From Ridgeia piscesae (taxonomy: Eukaryota; Annelida; Polychaeta; Sabellida; Siboglinidae), in contig JAODUO010000116.1 in assembly GCA_025642075.2 (NCBI GenBank), forward strand, positions 403,501 through 467,500: a stretch of DNA of 64,000 nt, written 5' to 3'. Positions within the stretch are counted from its first letter, which is position 1. Every line of letters starts with the position of its first letter. Under the pieces are notes generated by a model. It searched no databases and was not told the origin of the DNA. It was given only the letters and a program-made list of their open reading frames with translations. The position numbers and the translations under genes were made by a program. Below, piece after piece: positions 42,601 through 50,260 of this stretch.

Positions 42601-45600
42601 TAGCTTATCCATTGGCGTTAATCCAGAACTCCCAGACTCACATCGGAGGTTAACGCAACGAGGAAAGCCACAAGCAGACCAATAATATGAATGTCTCGCT
42701 GACTAATTGAACTAACGACCAGACTAAGGAAGACATTCCTTCCATTAATTGGGTTTGACCACCAAAGTGGTCAGCAGGCATAATTCTATCTAGTACTTGA
42801 GATTTTAACAGTAAGATGAATGCTAATTAACACCTTATTGAATTACACATGAACAAATACATGCATAAACATTTCACTGTTTCATTACTAATATGACAGA
42901 CGTACTAAGACCAAATTGTACATCTGCAATGTAGTAATATGCCTTGTGAGAATTGTTTAAAAATCATTATTTGAGGGCTGTTAAAAATCCCCACTATTGT
43001 TCAACTTTAATTTAAGGTTTCTAAATGTCATTTGTAATTGAATTATTTTCACACTTGTAACAACTCAGTAAATCTTTGTAATGTTGTATTTACAATGCAT
43101 TTTTTTTAAATATTTAAAAATGTTCTTGCCTCAAAACAAATTGTCATATAATTCTAGTAATATTCACACCACACTTTCAATTCACAATAACATCTACTGC
43201 CAGAACGAGTTGATTTTGGGTAATTCCAACGCATGGAAGGCTATACTTTTTGTAAAATGAATGTTACTAATTTCATTAAAGTTTGTTTTGCAAACACAAT
43301 TCTGAAATCATAACATGGATTACCTGCTGCCAAAGTTTACAATGAGGTCACCGTGATAATGCTGTAATCTATATTTACTTACAGATCACAGTGCATGTGG
43401 CCTTTGGTGCTGACTACAAATACATCTGCCTTATAATACACATTGACATACTGGTAATACATTGTGTCACTAGACAATGTACCTGACAATAATGTTTACA
43501 AATCAATGTTACTCAACAACATGTAAATGTGCTACAAAACCCAACTGTTCCACTAAAATTGTGCATGTAAATTTGTCCGAAAATAAAATCAATATTTATC
43601 TTTACTTCCAAGTAAAAACATAATCTGCTCAGTACCAAGAACTGGAAATATGATGTCACTCTTTCCATTATGAGTTCATTAGCAAAATAAACTACGGCTT
43701 ATGTGGAGTGCCTCCATTAGGTTATGGCAGAACGCTATTCACTCGGATAAATACTCGGTTTTCCACTGTTGTATTGACAGAAATGCAATTTTTATTAAAA
43801 TGTCGCTATAACGGGACAGTGACAACCAGACACCGGTAAATCTTAAACGCATGCTCCCACGGGCTGAATGCCACATGTCACATGACTCATGTAAACCGCA
43901 CATTGTATCTTCGACTAAACACGAAGGCTGTCCAGTACTGCCATTGTTCACTGAACGAATGACGGCAAAAATCTAAATAAACCATCCACTGCTGAAGCGT
44001 TGCATTGAAAGGCCGGGCGAAATGCTTTCTGTTCCATGCTGGCTGCATTCAATCATCTGTTCGTCGATGATAAGTAAGAGGTATTCCCAAAGGAACTAGC
44101 AGTCTCTGTAGATCTGCTGAACTAATATAAAAATGTACATGCTAAAATGGTTTCGCTGATCTACAATGGTAATCTTGCTGTATGGGAGAAATAAATATTC
44201 AGAAATACAACCAAACAGAATACATTACGACCACTGTATTTGGGTTCAGAAACCATGATGATTATAGAACAATCCTATAATATAAACCTACAAATTTCCA
44301 ACAATAATTTGGTTACAAATAAATTGGATGTTACTTACAATTTAGTTAACCTAAACCAACTGGAGAGCATATTTGGGTCGTTGATGTTTACATTAAAAAA
44401 ACTGAGAAATTGGAACAGAATGTTGAGACATTTTTACCTGATTGTTCAACAGAATGTTGAGAAATGTCAACAGAATGTCAACCCGTTTGAATTTTGTTTA
44501 CATCAGCTTGGAGTAACATACAAGACATACATTACTAAATCCTGGAGACATAACAAAACGACACACAACAGCGACACACACTCACTCGTCATATTCCACC
44601 TCATGTGCATATTCATCCTCGAAGAACGTCTCCCCGTTGCCATGACAACACAGAACACCCTGCTCCGCCATCATCACCCGCAGGATTTCGTCCTCATCCT
44701 CAATCGAATCCCTGTTGTGATACGTCTCCCCCATGGGCAACGACAACACCCAATGGGAAACCGCAGGAAATCTCTAACTAAAACCCCTATAATTCCATGT
44801 GTGCGTGTGTCGGCGACCGGTGTAATCCACGTGGAATGAATCAAACGACAGAGCAGCAGCTAGTACAGGAGACAGTCCTCGTGTCGCTGCGACATAATGT
44901 CATCAGATGACTTCTTTATGGCTCGCGGCATCCAATTAACAGGCGAGGGAAAAACGAACTGCCACAACGCGACTACAACGCTGGCTAAGTGGGATATGTG
45001 AGCTTAGGGAAGGCTGCAGCTACGGAGCTTCCCGTGAGGACTCTGGCAAGGCAATGAGCACACAACACAGACGGATGTATGTGTTCCGTCAGCTGCTTAC
45101 AGGAGAACGTCACTCAAGACCAAACGCCTCTCATTAATGAGGTCAGAGAAAGAGAGAGGGGGTGGGTGGGTGGTGACGGGGGGCAGTCACACTCAGTCCC
45201 GGCCTGTGGTTCACCTGCTATGCACTCGGTACCCTTCTAGGCCAGGGAACTTGCGGAAGTTCAGAGTCCTCTCCTGTTGCCGGGATCACCACATTTCCAG
45301 CTATCAGTGTTTACAGAAGGGATCAGACACCGGCAGGGTCAGATGATAATTACATTTCCTTTTCTATTTTGCACATAAATCTGACCTGTTCCTTTCACTT
45401 TGAGCTGTTTCCCTGTGCAGTCTGTGTGTGGCTGTAGCTGTGCAGCGGTGTGATGCCAGTTGCATATTATAATAGAAACTAATACTAAAAACTGTTTGAC
45501 AGCAATAAATCTGGCAAAATATACTGAACATCATAAAGTGGGAAGAATTGTGAATACAGTGTATGTTCAAATAAATAATAACATAAAATTTTGAATTTAA

Positions 45601-47238
45601 AATATATATATTCTGATAAATACATGTAGTGCAGTAAAAGGATTTTTTTTATATAGATGACGACTCAATTAAACTGTTGCCAACAGACTGTCTCATAACA
45701 ACTGGTGTGTTCTGACTAGTTTACATAGTAATACTTAGTTTTTACCTACCATGGTTATAATTGAATGCTTGTTGAAAAATGGACTGGAGTCAATGAAACA
45801 TACAATAACATATTCAATATTTAACTAAATTTTTTTGGACAACATTTGTATATAAACATATTTTGCTGTGCAGCATTCGAAAGTAATTGCAGCCAGGGAT
45901 CATAGACTGAACCCAATTATAATCCATATTCAGATTTATTTCTTTATCAGACAGGATGCACCACTAGAAAGTTTGGGCGTACACACTGAAATACAACCAA
46001 ACGTGGCTACAACGACTCTTTCAGGGGGGTCTCAAAAGTTTGGGAGTCAGGTGTGCTTCAGACAGGTAAGTGTCCTGTGACCTTTTACTGACCACGCAAC
46101 TGTCTGCAGAAATATGTAGACCAGGGTACTACACACACTGAACCTGGTTTATGTCAACTTGTCAAGCCAGTTGTCATACATGTACATGGATCATGTGTCT
46201 TTCTCCAGGGTAGAATATATTATCTGGACTATGTACAGACCACAGAGCAGGCACTCAATCAAAGACAATATTCTTAGAAAGCTGGGTAAATAAGAAAATA
46301 GTTTTGTATACTGTTTGCCAAAATGTTTCTCCTAATAAATACAAGTGACGATAAATACAACTGATGCGTGTCTACTAGTAAAATATTTTATATTTATGTA
46401 ATTCAGACACTGAAGATTACACTTTTTCAGCCCCTTTCATATCAGACGTATTCTTTAAGATTCAGCAGTTTTCATGAACATCATCCCTTGCACATAAACG
46501 ATTATTATTATTACAATATTAGCGCATTAATACAATAATAATAATAACAACAAGTTAACTTCTACTGCGTCTAAATCCTTGGAAACTAAGCTCCGAGGCA
46601 CATAAGTAGAAATGGGTTAATCGATCTCAGAGTCAATAAACAATTCTAATTGTCAGCAGATTCTACTTTGCTAAATGATGACAGCATCAGTATCACTATC
46701 GTGATATTGATCAGTAATCTCAAAAAAGATTTCTGAGCTGTCACCCTGAGCTAAAGACACCCATATAATGGACGGTCGACTCCCTGTGATTCCATTCAGA
46801 CACCGACTTATAAGTAAGGCTGGGATTACAAACGTCAGCGCCGACGTCAGTCACGGTCACTATCAATAAATGAACACAAGCAGTGACCTCTATACAACTG
46901 ACATGAGTTTCACGACTTCTTCACAAAGTTTGAACTCTCAACATTGTGCTATGTCATTGTACTGGCATCAACATACCACAAGCATGCAAAGTGTGCCTAG
47001 AACTGCATCTACACTTGAGAAGAAATTGATAAAATTAGGATAATGCTTAGCACTGATAAACTATACACCAGGTACAGGTAAAAAGTAGTTTACACTTAGC
47101 AGCACTTGTTCAGTCAAAAAACACTTAAACAAAACGTTGAAGTAGTTACACTTCGTCCACAGCTGACCTTTCACCTCAAGTCATCCAAGTGATTTTTAAA
47201 TCAAACTCCTGTGATCTTAGATTCGTGTGTGTGTGTGT

Positions 47239-47288
<50 letters not shown>

Positions 47289-49700
47289 CGAGTGCGAGTG
47301 TGTGTGTGTGTGTGTGTGTGTTCTGTGTGTGGTAACCTTACTAACTAATAATAACATTTTAACATTAATATTGTATCCTTCGCCCTTCGATGAACACATA
47401 AATGTTTATGTTTTACCGTAGTGCTCAGATACAGAAATGTAATCAATTCACATTATGAATTGATTATATTCACTTCTTATGCCTACAGACTTGCTAATCA
47501 ATATAACATGGAAAAATCCTGAATGCAACATTGCACACCTAATCAACTGACTACACAGGGAGAAAATATTCAATCAAAACTACAAAGTTTGAAACGCATT
47601 ACAGACAGATACACCTGTATAGGATGAAACTCAGGTAGAGTGAGCATGCTAAATCCAGGAGAAAAGGTGTAAACTAAGATGACATATGTCACACCTTTAC
47701 ACCTCTCTCATTACACATCTTGTAATTTGTAAAACATGGCCAACAACCGGGTAATTGCTACTGCAACAATAATTAGTTAATTGCTACAGCAGCTCCTATG
47801 CTGCAGTAGGTAGAGCTGTATCACTGGTCAGACACTGACAGGAGTACATGTACCTGCATGCAATCAACCGCATTCTCAAAGGTCACTATAAAAGCCACTG
47901 AACAAAGCAGCTCATGTTGTGAACGGCGCTTAGCCGCATTACTTAATATCGTCACAGTGTGGATTAAAACCAAATGCCTATTACTGCGTGAATGCACGTG
48001 TGCACAAGAATCGGGCGTTATGGTACGCTGGCCACCAATGCCACGCTTGTTGGCTCGTGTTGTTTGGAACAATTGACTAGTGCGATCACCATAAAGTAGG
48101 TGGTACTGCGTCTTTATTCCAGGTCTGTGAGTAAACGTGTCCAAGTTGGTCCAAACGTTGTTTCTAGCATGTAAACTCAGATTATTCACTGGTCAAACTG
48201 ACGCACATACACTTATTTCCTGTAAAATTTGGTTTAGTATTTTTATTAAACAGTAATGAAATAGGTCCTACAATTTATATAGGACCTAAGCTGATGATAT
48301 TTTATATACTTTTAAAATACACGTACATGCATATATAATTATTGTAAATGTGGTTGTATAGCTATAATGAGTCACTCACCTTAATAAATAGACAGCTCGT
48401 TCGACGGGGCTAAGATCTTCATCAACTGTCAGTCGTTCCAACTCTTCCAAAGGCTACAAGTCATATTAAAATATATTCATTGTTACGTTCCATCTAGGAC
48501 CACATCATTTTATAATAAAACTTACCACTTGTAACTAACTTATAATGCAATTATTATGTGGCAAAGAAAATTCCATGATCATTTCACATTTTTATCCTAC
48601 ATGCATAACATAACATTCATCGCTAAGATATTCTGTTTTCCACATTTCACTTAGTCACATATACAAAACAAGTGTCACTGCATTCCAAACATAATATAAC
48701 TGGTCTGTCATGATTCCTCAAATCAAGATTTTTTTAACATAACCTGGGATGCCATCCATAAAAAAATCTTATGAGAAAATGTAGTGATGTTTGTTAAAAT
48801 TTTCAAATGACAGATGCTGTATTCTTCCCAAAATGGTTAGTCATTAGTCCTATTATACTTTTGACTTCTACTAGTAAATTTCCATTCCTCAAATGCTCAC
48901 CTATAGGTGATAGGTGAGGGACAGGGGTACAAGGGGAGCAGCTGGAATTGTGATGGGGGCAGACATGGTTCTGCCCCAGAAGAGAATTACTAGCCCTCGC
49001 CCATCTTCTGATGTCATGATCCTAGTCAGCTGTAGCAGAATGGTCCTGCGGCTGGTTCTCACTCAGCTTTCCGATAATGATTTTGTGCCAATGGCTATGT
49101 TCATGTACACTAATAATTATTATAGTCTATATCATATAAGCTAATTAATAGTTGCTTCTGATGTATTTTTATCTCAAAGAATCGACACCAGTAATATATC
49201 ATGTTGGGCCTATGACATAGCACAGTCAATGTTTTCATTTATGTTACATTGTACTTCTGCTGATAACATACAGGTTAACAAAAAATACTTAAACCAGCTA
49301 TTATTATAATTATATTAACTTTTATATTGATACTTCTCTGTTGTTTCTTTATATTTCAATATTATTCAACGTAGTACAAATCTGCATGGAGCCAGGTCCA
49401 TGCCGATGATTCACTGTCATTGATTGTCATGGTGAAATAAATTATGAAATTATTATTTTTAATTTTATACATCGTTATTAACCATCTGTGGGCACTAATT
49501 AAATAAAAAATACTGGATACAGAATTGCGATTATTTACATAAATGTAATTCGTAATATGTACTGATATATATCAGTGTTATATTCTTAAATCACATATTA
49601 ATCATAAGTATAACATAACTTTATTACAACTTACTTTGGTTGTATGTGTCGGCCTGTCCAAAGACAGCTCTCGAAAATCGTCGAGGAGAGTAACGTCCAT
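3514..49700 (-). CDS. PPP4R4: PPP4R4: protein phosphatase 4 regulatory subunit 4, 16 exons, 3' end outside the window
   Basis: Sixteen minus-strand exons with GT..AG borders join in phase to 1729 coding bases (576 codons plus one base). The product follows vertebrate PPP4R4 (about 870 residues) collinearly from its N-terminus through roughly two thirds of its length. It is an all-helical HEAT-repeat protein, and PPP4R4 is known to form a stable cytosolic complex with the catalytic subunit PPP4C. Diagnostic stretches are ERLTVDEDLS, AWLETLL-VIELLPK, VQSRL--C-ILGK, SLCQD--YEVR-CMCRQL, LPEL-EL--DE and RKN-A-N-P. Coding segments are 49635-49700, 48380-48453, 32911-33013, 23024-23171, 15489-15562, 14353-14459, 11417-11524, 10483-10604, 9135-9257, 8728-8843, 6629-6721, 5960-6079, 5298-5375, 4844-4930, 4103-4306 and 3514-3619. 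The last ends in phase 1 at GTAAGT, so the gene continues leftwards. No frameshift or premature stop was seen. Confidence 0.9.
3620..4102 (-). other. PPP4R4: PPP4R4 intron 15
   Basis: AT-rich intron. It contains a 16-base direct repeat (at 3610-3625 and 3655-3670) carrying a second splice acceptor; otherwise nothing recognisable. Confidence 0.6.
4103..4306 (-). CDS. PPP4R4: PPP4R4 exon 15
   Basis: This 68-codon exon, the longest PPP4R4 exon here, encodes a VTPAILSCEEK segment, NNWRLQETFFSKLECLPEC and HLKYIPLFFNKLSTA. It corresponds to the vertebrate KWRTHEKLL---ACLP region. The acceptor is GTTGCCAG and the donor GTGAGT, with phase 0 at both ends. Confidence 0.88.
4307..4843 (-). other. PPP4R4: PPP4R4 intron 14
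   Basis: AT-rich intron; no exon, repeat or structured element seen. Confidence 0.5.
4844..4930 (-). CDS. PPP4R4: PPP4R4 exon 14 (alternative acceptor 24 bases upstream)
   Basis: This 29-codon exon encodes VLQGLVEHFDVSIKML and follows exon 13 exactly as in vertebrate PPP4R4, which favours the acceptor ending TTTGCTGCAG. A second good acceptor (GTTTGCCTCCAG) would start the exon at 4954 and add eight in-frame residues without a stop. The donor is GTCAGA, so the 3' border is less certain. Confidence 0.75.
4931..5297 (-). other. PPP4R4: PPP4R4 intron 13
   Basis: AT-rich intron. Its 3' end holds two acceptors for exon 14, 24 bases apart. Confidence 0.5.
5298..5375 (-). CDS. PPP4R4: PPP4R4 exon 13
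   Basis: This 26-codon exon has phase 0 at both ends and encodes VVTTLGGSCSTLLP and FLTLLRDDNIE. It aligns with the vertebrate LITLLQDESLE segment. The acceptor follows TTTATTCAG and the donor is GTAAGT. Confidence 0.85.
5376..5959 (-). other. PPP4R4: PPP4R4 intron 12
   Basis: Nothing recognisable beyond AT-rich intronic sequence. Confidence 0.5.
5960..6079 (-). CDS. PPP4R4: PPP4R4 exon 12
   Basis: This 40-codon exon has phase 0 at both ends. AMVLFIGVRTFKTEMHSVM continues the FNLP motif of exon 11, and STQVRKAVAAGFHE is a classic HEAT helix B. The acceptor is TCTGCAG and the donor GTACTG is weak. Confidence 0.86.
6080..6628 (-). other. PPP4R4: PPP4R4 intron 11
   Basis: It begins with a short (CAGA) run next to the exon 12 acceptor and holds a poly-T run near 6205; otherwise nothing recognisable. 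Confidence 0.5.
6629..6721 (-). CDS. PPP4R4: PPP4R4 exon 11
   Basis: This 93-bp, 31-codon exon encodes IVPSIPMFAVDF and ends CRKNAAFNLP, matching the vertebrate RKNCAYNFP motif. It has phase 0 at both ends between TTTGCAG and GTGAGT. Confidence 0.87.
6722..8727 (-). other. PPP4R4: PPP4R4 intron 10
   Basis: About 2 kb of mostly AT-rich sequence. A CRE-like TGACGTCA occurs at 7530-7537 and a degenerate GGGTGCACTCC repeat lies at its 5' end (8565-8700). No exon was seen. Confidence 0.5.
8565..8700. repeat. Degenerate GGGTGCACTCC tandem repeat
   Basis: Four irregularly spaced copies of a G(G/A)TG(C/T)ACTCC core occur, two of them followed by an AATTAGGCC or AGTTAGGCC block. A fifth, more diverged relative (TATGCATCCC) lies between them. 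The GTGCAC centre is palindromic. The run sits at the 5' end of PPP4R4 intron 10, just downstream of exon 10. Confidence 0.5.
8728..8843 (-). CDS. PPP4R4: PPP4R4 exon 10
   Basis: This 116-bp exon encodes FIDWYKQLCRIGDN and a polar, probably flexible linker (ENNKPREDDNGPKP). It aligns with the vertebrate EFYKKLC segment and its following loop. The donor is GTGAGT and it exits in phase 0. Confidence 0.87.
8936..9030. repeat. Degenerate ~15-bp repeat, core CTGAGTATTG
   Basis: About six imperfect copies of a TGCCCTGAGTATTG-like unit follow one another inside the 291-bp intron 9 of PPP4R4. The divergence suggests an old array. Confidence 0.5.
9135..9257 (-). CDS. PPP4R4: PPP4R4 exon 9
   Basis: This 123-bp exon encodes TIVPLVCKFCQQS and KLIGKICHGLS, matching the vertebrate LPLVKSFC and LGKLCHGL motifs. 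The donor is GTAAGT. The acceptor is CAGAG; only the first AG keeps the frame. Confidence 0.88.
9258..10482 (-). other. PPP4R4: PPP4R4 intron 8
   Basis: AT-rich intron without a recognisable element. Confidence 0.5.
10483..10604 (-). CDS. PPP4R4: PPP4R4 exon 8
   Basis: This 122-bp exon encodes ILPELVELTNDEESFVR followed by an ETVASMMTLLDD helix, a typical HEAT repeat. The acceptor is TTTTTCAG. The donor is GTCAGT, weaker than the others, and it exits in phase 1. Confidence 0.87.
10605..11416 (-). other. PPP4R4: PPP4R4 intron 7
   Basis: No exon or repeat recognised. Confidence 0.5.
11417..11524 (-). CDS. PPP4R4: PPP4R4 exon 7
   Basis: This 108-bp exon encodes SLCQDIDYEVRGCMCRQL, nearly identical to the vertebrate protein and highly diagnostic. 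It lies between an ATTGCAG acceptor and a GTACGT donor and keeps phase 2 at both ends. Confidence 0.92.
11525..14352 (-). other. PPP4R4: PPP4R4 intron 6
   Basis: It contains a possible tRNA-like A box at 13473-13484, a degenerate CCATCC repeat at 13690-13860 and short CAGCAG and CACA runs. No exon was seen. Confidence 0.5.
13690..13860. repeat. Degenerate TATGAAACCATCC tandem repeat
   Basis: Five to six diverged copies of a unit containing GAAACCATCC occur about every 20-30 bases and are C-rich on the + strand. They grade into further pyrimidine-rich sequence to about 14060. Confidence 0.5.
14353..14459 (-). CDS. PPP4R4: PPP4R4 exon 6
   Basis: This 107-bp exon encodes PVQSRLFCCQILGK flanked by further HEAT helices, collinear with vertebrate PPP4R4. 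The donor is GTGAGT and it exits in phase 2. Confidence 0.88.
14460..15488 (-). other. PPP4R4: PPP4R4 intron 5
   Basis: It contains a G-run near 14847-14858; otherwise AT-rich with nothing recognised. Confidence 0.5.
15489..15562 (-). CDS. PPP4R4: PPP4R4 exon 5
   Basis: This 74-bp exon encodes AWLETLLDVIELLPKD, one of the most conserved PPP4R4 HEAT helices. The acceptor follows TTGTAG, the donor is GTAAGC, and phase runs 1 to 0. Confidence 0.9.
21168..22487. mobile_element. Non-autonomous DNA transposon with CAGTGGAACCCCTCAT inverted termini
   Basis: The left end CAGTGGAACCCCTCAT is repeated in inverted orientation at the right end (ATGAGGGGTTCCACTG, to 22487). TA dinucleotides flank both sides (21166-21167 and 22488-22489), as expected for a TA target-site duplication. 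The CAGTGGAACC-type ends and TA target fit the pogo/Tigger branch of the Tc1/mariner superfamily; this assignment is from remembered families. The 1320-bp interior has no transposase-like frame. It carries degenerate GGTGGTCG subterminal repeats near the right end, a 32-bp tandem duplication at 21259-21309 and a further diverged direct repeat around 21430-21530. It is more CpG-rich than the surrounding intron. Confidence 0.8.
21259..21309. repeat. 32-bp tandem repeat inside the transposon carrying two CTCF-like motifs
   Basis: ACACTAGGGGGCGCT occurs at 21260-21274 and again at 21292-21306. Each matches the vertebrate CTCF core CCASYAGRKGGCRSY at 14 of 15 positions. Both copies are in the same orientation, one repeat unit apart. 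Confidence 0.6.
23024..23171 (-). CDS. PPP4R4: PPP4R4 exon 4
   Basis: This 148-bp exon encodes EVLHVAQAEMQLAA followed by amphipathic helices (AAFLQILQ, YTQTFLQSIL), fitting one HEAT repeat. It enters in phase 0, has donor GTAAGA and exits in phase 1. The acceptor AG directly precedes GAG; a second AG three bases in would delete one codon. Confidence 0.88.
24170..24330. repeat. AGTACT-rich degenerate repeat
   Basis: AGTACT(A/G) recurs about eight times with spacing near 10-25 bases, including three GAAGTACT copies around 24304-24325. The core is palindromic; it is probably an eroded simple repeat. Confidence 0.45.
26293..26850. repeat. Diverged direct repeat pair, offset about 338 bp
   Basis: Copy 1 (26293-about 26515) and copy 2 (26631-about 26850) share the same ordered blocks. 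These are GTCATCTAAACATTCACCCC, CAATCAAACAG, a CTAGC-TTGAAT-GA block, and GCCC-(C/G)T(A/G)GGC-(A/T)-GTTCTT at the right end. The offset is constant at the left end, and substitutions and small indels separate the copies. Confidence 0.6.
29311..29420 (+). repeat. tRNA-derived SINE-like sequence
   Basis: TAGCTCAGCGG at 29312-29322 is a perfect RNA polymerase III A box (TRGYNNANNGG), followed by a tRNA-like GGAGCATTGGTCTCC arm. The B-box region (GACCTGTTCACC) is degenerate, so this is more likely an old SINE head than a tRNA gene. Confidence 0.4.
32911..33013 (-). CDS. PPP4R4: PPP4R4 exon 3
   Basis: This 103-bp exon enters in phase 2 and exits in phase 0 between GTTTCAG and GTGAGT. It encodes SGQEIQR... 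ending LRRVVPKVR, which aligns with the vertebrate SAGQ... LRRVLPKVR segment. It lies 15.4 kb downstream of exon 2, the largest intron in the window. Confidence 0.88.
35541..36228. mobile_element. Copy A of a ~0.7-kb TIR element (related to 62716-63436)
   Basis: This region is collinear with, and by eye about 90% similar to, 62716-63436 on the same strand. Its left end GGGCGTGTAAGTCTCG follows TA and is a mutated version of the copy B terminus. Its right end (CACTTACCCACTTAC, then TA) is degraded. No intact transposase frame is present. Confidence 0.65.
36751..36950. repeat. ~80-bp tandem repeat, about 2.6 copies
   Basis: The unit AACCACTCAATGYTGGC... AGATGTTTA(G/A)TAACACAATAA ... TATGGTTAATAACC starts near 36757, 36837 and 36915. 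Copies are 78-80 bp apart with scattered substitutions; the last copy is partial. Confidence 0.65.
37031..37134 (-). repeat. tRNA-derived SINE
   Basis: On the minus strand TGGTCGAGTGG (37115-37125) is a perfect A box. GGATTAGAATCC (37080-37091) resembles a B box at tRNA-like spacing. The sequence then runs into a short A/T-tract tail (37040-37048) flanked by GGGAT/ATCCC. The head is tRNA-like, but its stems do not all pair and it has a non-tRNA 3' extension. Confidence 0.55.
37256..37513. repeat. Recent 129-bp tandem duplication
   Basis: 37256-37384 and 37385-37513 are identical apart from about one substitution (GCAGAGCTG versus GCACAGCTG). There is no gap between the copies. The near-identity in intronic sequence implies a very recent duplication, or an assembly artefact. 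Confidence 0.9.
38682..38812. repeat. GTAAACAAACTG tandem repeat, ~4-5 copies
   Basis: The core ATGTAAACAAACT recurs at about 26-30 bp spacing (near 38682, 38713, 38740 and 38768), with a final diverged ATGTAAGCAAACC. GTAAACA is also the forkhead core, so the array is a potential FOX site cluster. Confidence 0.65.
41955..42200. repeat. Homopurine tract with 10-bp and 11-bp purine microsatellites
   Basis: On the + strand this is almost pure purine. Eight 10-bp units GACA(A/G)AGAAG (41961-42040) are followed by (GA)n near 42069-42093, GGAGAG units, and GAAGAGTAGGA units (about 42122-42165). The purine bias continues to about 42340. Such tracts can form triplex (H-DNA). Confidence 0.85.
42470..42800. 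promoter_or_regulatory. Candidate intronic enhancer: clustered TAATCC and GATA motifs
   Basis: TAATCC/GGATTA, the K50 (Otx/Gsc-type) homeodomain motif, occurs at 42534-42539, 42577-42582 and 42619-42624. AGATAAG and CTTATCC GATA-type sites and several TAATT cores lie nearby. The segment is non-repetitive and of balanced composition. This is suggestive only. Confidence 0.25.
44586..44734 (-). CDS. Candidate alternative first exon of PPP4R4 (or of a nested gene)
   Basis: On the minus strand an ATG at 44734 opens MGETYHNR then DSIEDEDEILRVMMAEQG and ETFFEDEYAHEVEYD, with high GC at third codon positions. The segment ends at a strong GTGAGT donor in phase 2 (unspliced, it stops at 44582). Phase 2 is exactly what PPP4R4 exon 3 needs, so an isoform starting here could splice to 33013. 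Upstream sequence (44800-45060) is CpG-richer than the intron average, compatible with a promoter. I do not recognise the peptide. Confidence 0.4.
45949..46070 (+). CDS. Candidate isolated + strand exon in PPP4R4 intron 2
   Basis: ATTTCTTTATCAG is a good acceptor at its 5' edge and CAG/GTAAGT a strong donor at its 3' edge. The frame between (DAPLESLGVHTEIQPN... ending VCFRQ) is open. It could belong to a nested + strand gene or non-coding RNA, or be chance. I recognise no domain. Confidence 0.2.
47226..47332. repeat. (GT)n microsatellite with GCGAGT interruptions
   Basis: About 100 bp of GT dinucleotides on the + strand, interrupted by three GCGAGT hexamers at 47282-47299. Confidence 0.95.
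48380..48453 (-). CDS. PPP4R4: PPP4R4 exon 2
   Basis: This 74-bp exon encodes EELERLTVDEDLSPVERAV, almost identical to the vertebrate counterpart and the most diagnostic stretch of the N-terminus. Its acceptor follows TTGTAG, the donor is GTGAGT, and it exits in phase 2. Confidence 0.9.
48454..49634 (-). other. PPP4R4: PPP4R4 intron 1
   Basis: AT-rich intron; nothing recognisable beyond the splice sites. Confidence 0.5.
49635..49700 (-). CDS. PPP4R4: PPP4R4 exon 1 (start codon)
   Basis: ATG at 49700 opens MDVTLLDDFRELSLDRP, which matches the MEDLQEL-like N-terminal region of vertebrate PPP4R4. The exon is 22 codons and ends in phase 0 at a strong GTAAGT donor. An in-frame TGA lies seven codons upstream of the ATG, supporting this start. 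Vertebrate proteins have a few extra residues before this point. Confidence 0.85.
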
Positions 49701-50260
49701 GTTTGCGACGCTTATCTTTCACTTAAAAGTAAGCTAACCACCTGCATTACTGTTTAATGCACAGGCAGTTAAATCATGACATGCAGTATCAACACGACTA
49801 CATTTTAAAACAGTGTACTTGTATAAGTCACTCCAAAACAGCACTCATTACAAACTCCGTGTAATACCGCCATTGATCTCGTACCGTTTCTCACTCCGAG
49901 ATTTGGCCGATACTTCAAAATCCGTGGCGGAAATTTTGAACATATACTTTAATATCTTAAAAAATGTACTATGTTCAAACAAAATCACCATTTGCTTTGG
50001 AATATACAAGATTATGAGCCCATGCAACGCACTGCTTGTTTATTTGGCTGAAAAGTCGATTATTTGTCTGGTTACTTAGTACGACATTTGGGGGCTTTGC
50101 GGTCAGCGCTAGCAACAGCGTTGTCAATGTAAACAACTATATTTAGAACTCGTTGTAAACAGAACGACGTGGTTCTCGCTTCGCTCGCAATCCGCGTTCG
50201 TGCGTGGCGATTTCATAGGTGTTTCAGTACTTGTCAGTCAGATATCGTCTGCAATCACAC
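49701..50260 (-). promoter_or_regulatory. PPP4R4: Candidate PPP4R4 promoter / 5' flank
   Basis: This is the sequence immediately upstream of the PPP4R4 ATG. It contains two more CpG-rich patches (49855-49930 and 50090-50215) than the surrounding AT-rich DNA. No clear TATA box at a fixed distance could be assigned, so the transcription start is unknown. Confidence 0.35.

Larger units (their letters stand above)
33014..48379 (-). other. PPP4R4: PPP4R4 intron 2
   Basis: This is the largest intron, 15.4 kb. It contains a TIR-element copy (35541-36228), an 80-bp repeat, a SINE-like sequence, a 129-bp duplication, a GTAAACAAACTG repeat and a homopurine tract. It also holds a TAATCC cluster, a candidate alternative exon (44586-44734), a candidate + strand exon (45949-46070) and a (GT)n array. 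The segment 34010-34740 has balanced composition and no repeats, and could be regulatory, but I see nothing decisive. Confidence 0.5.

Noticed and set aside
44240..44839. 199-codon + strand frame in intron 2
   Set aside because: Its right part is the antisense shadow of the more coding-like minus-strand exon at 44586-44734; its left part is AT-rich filler.
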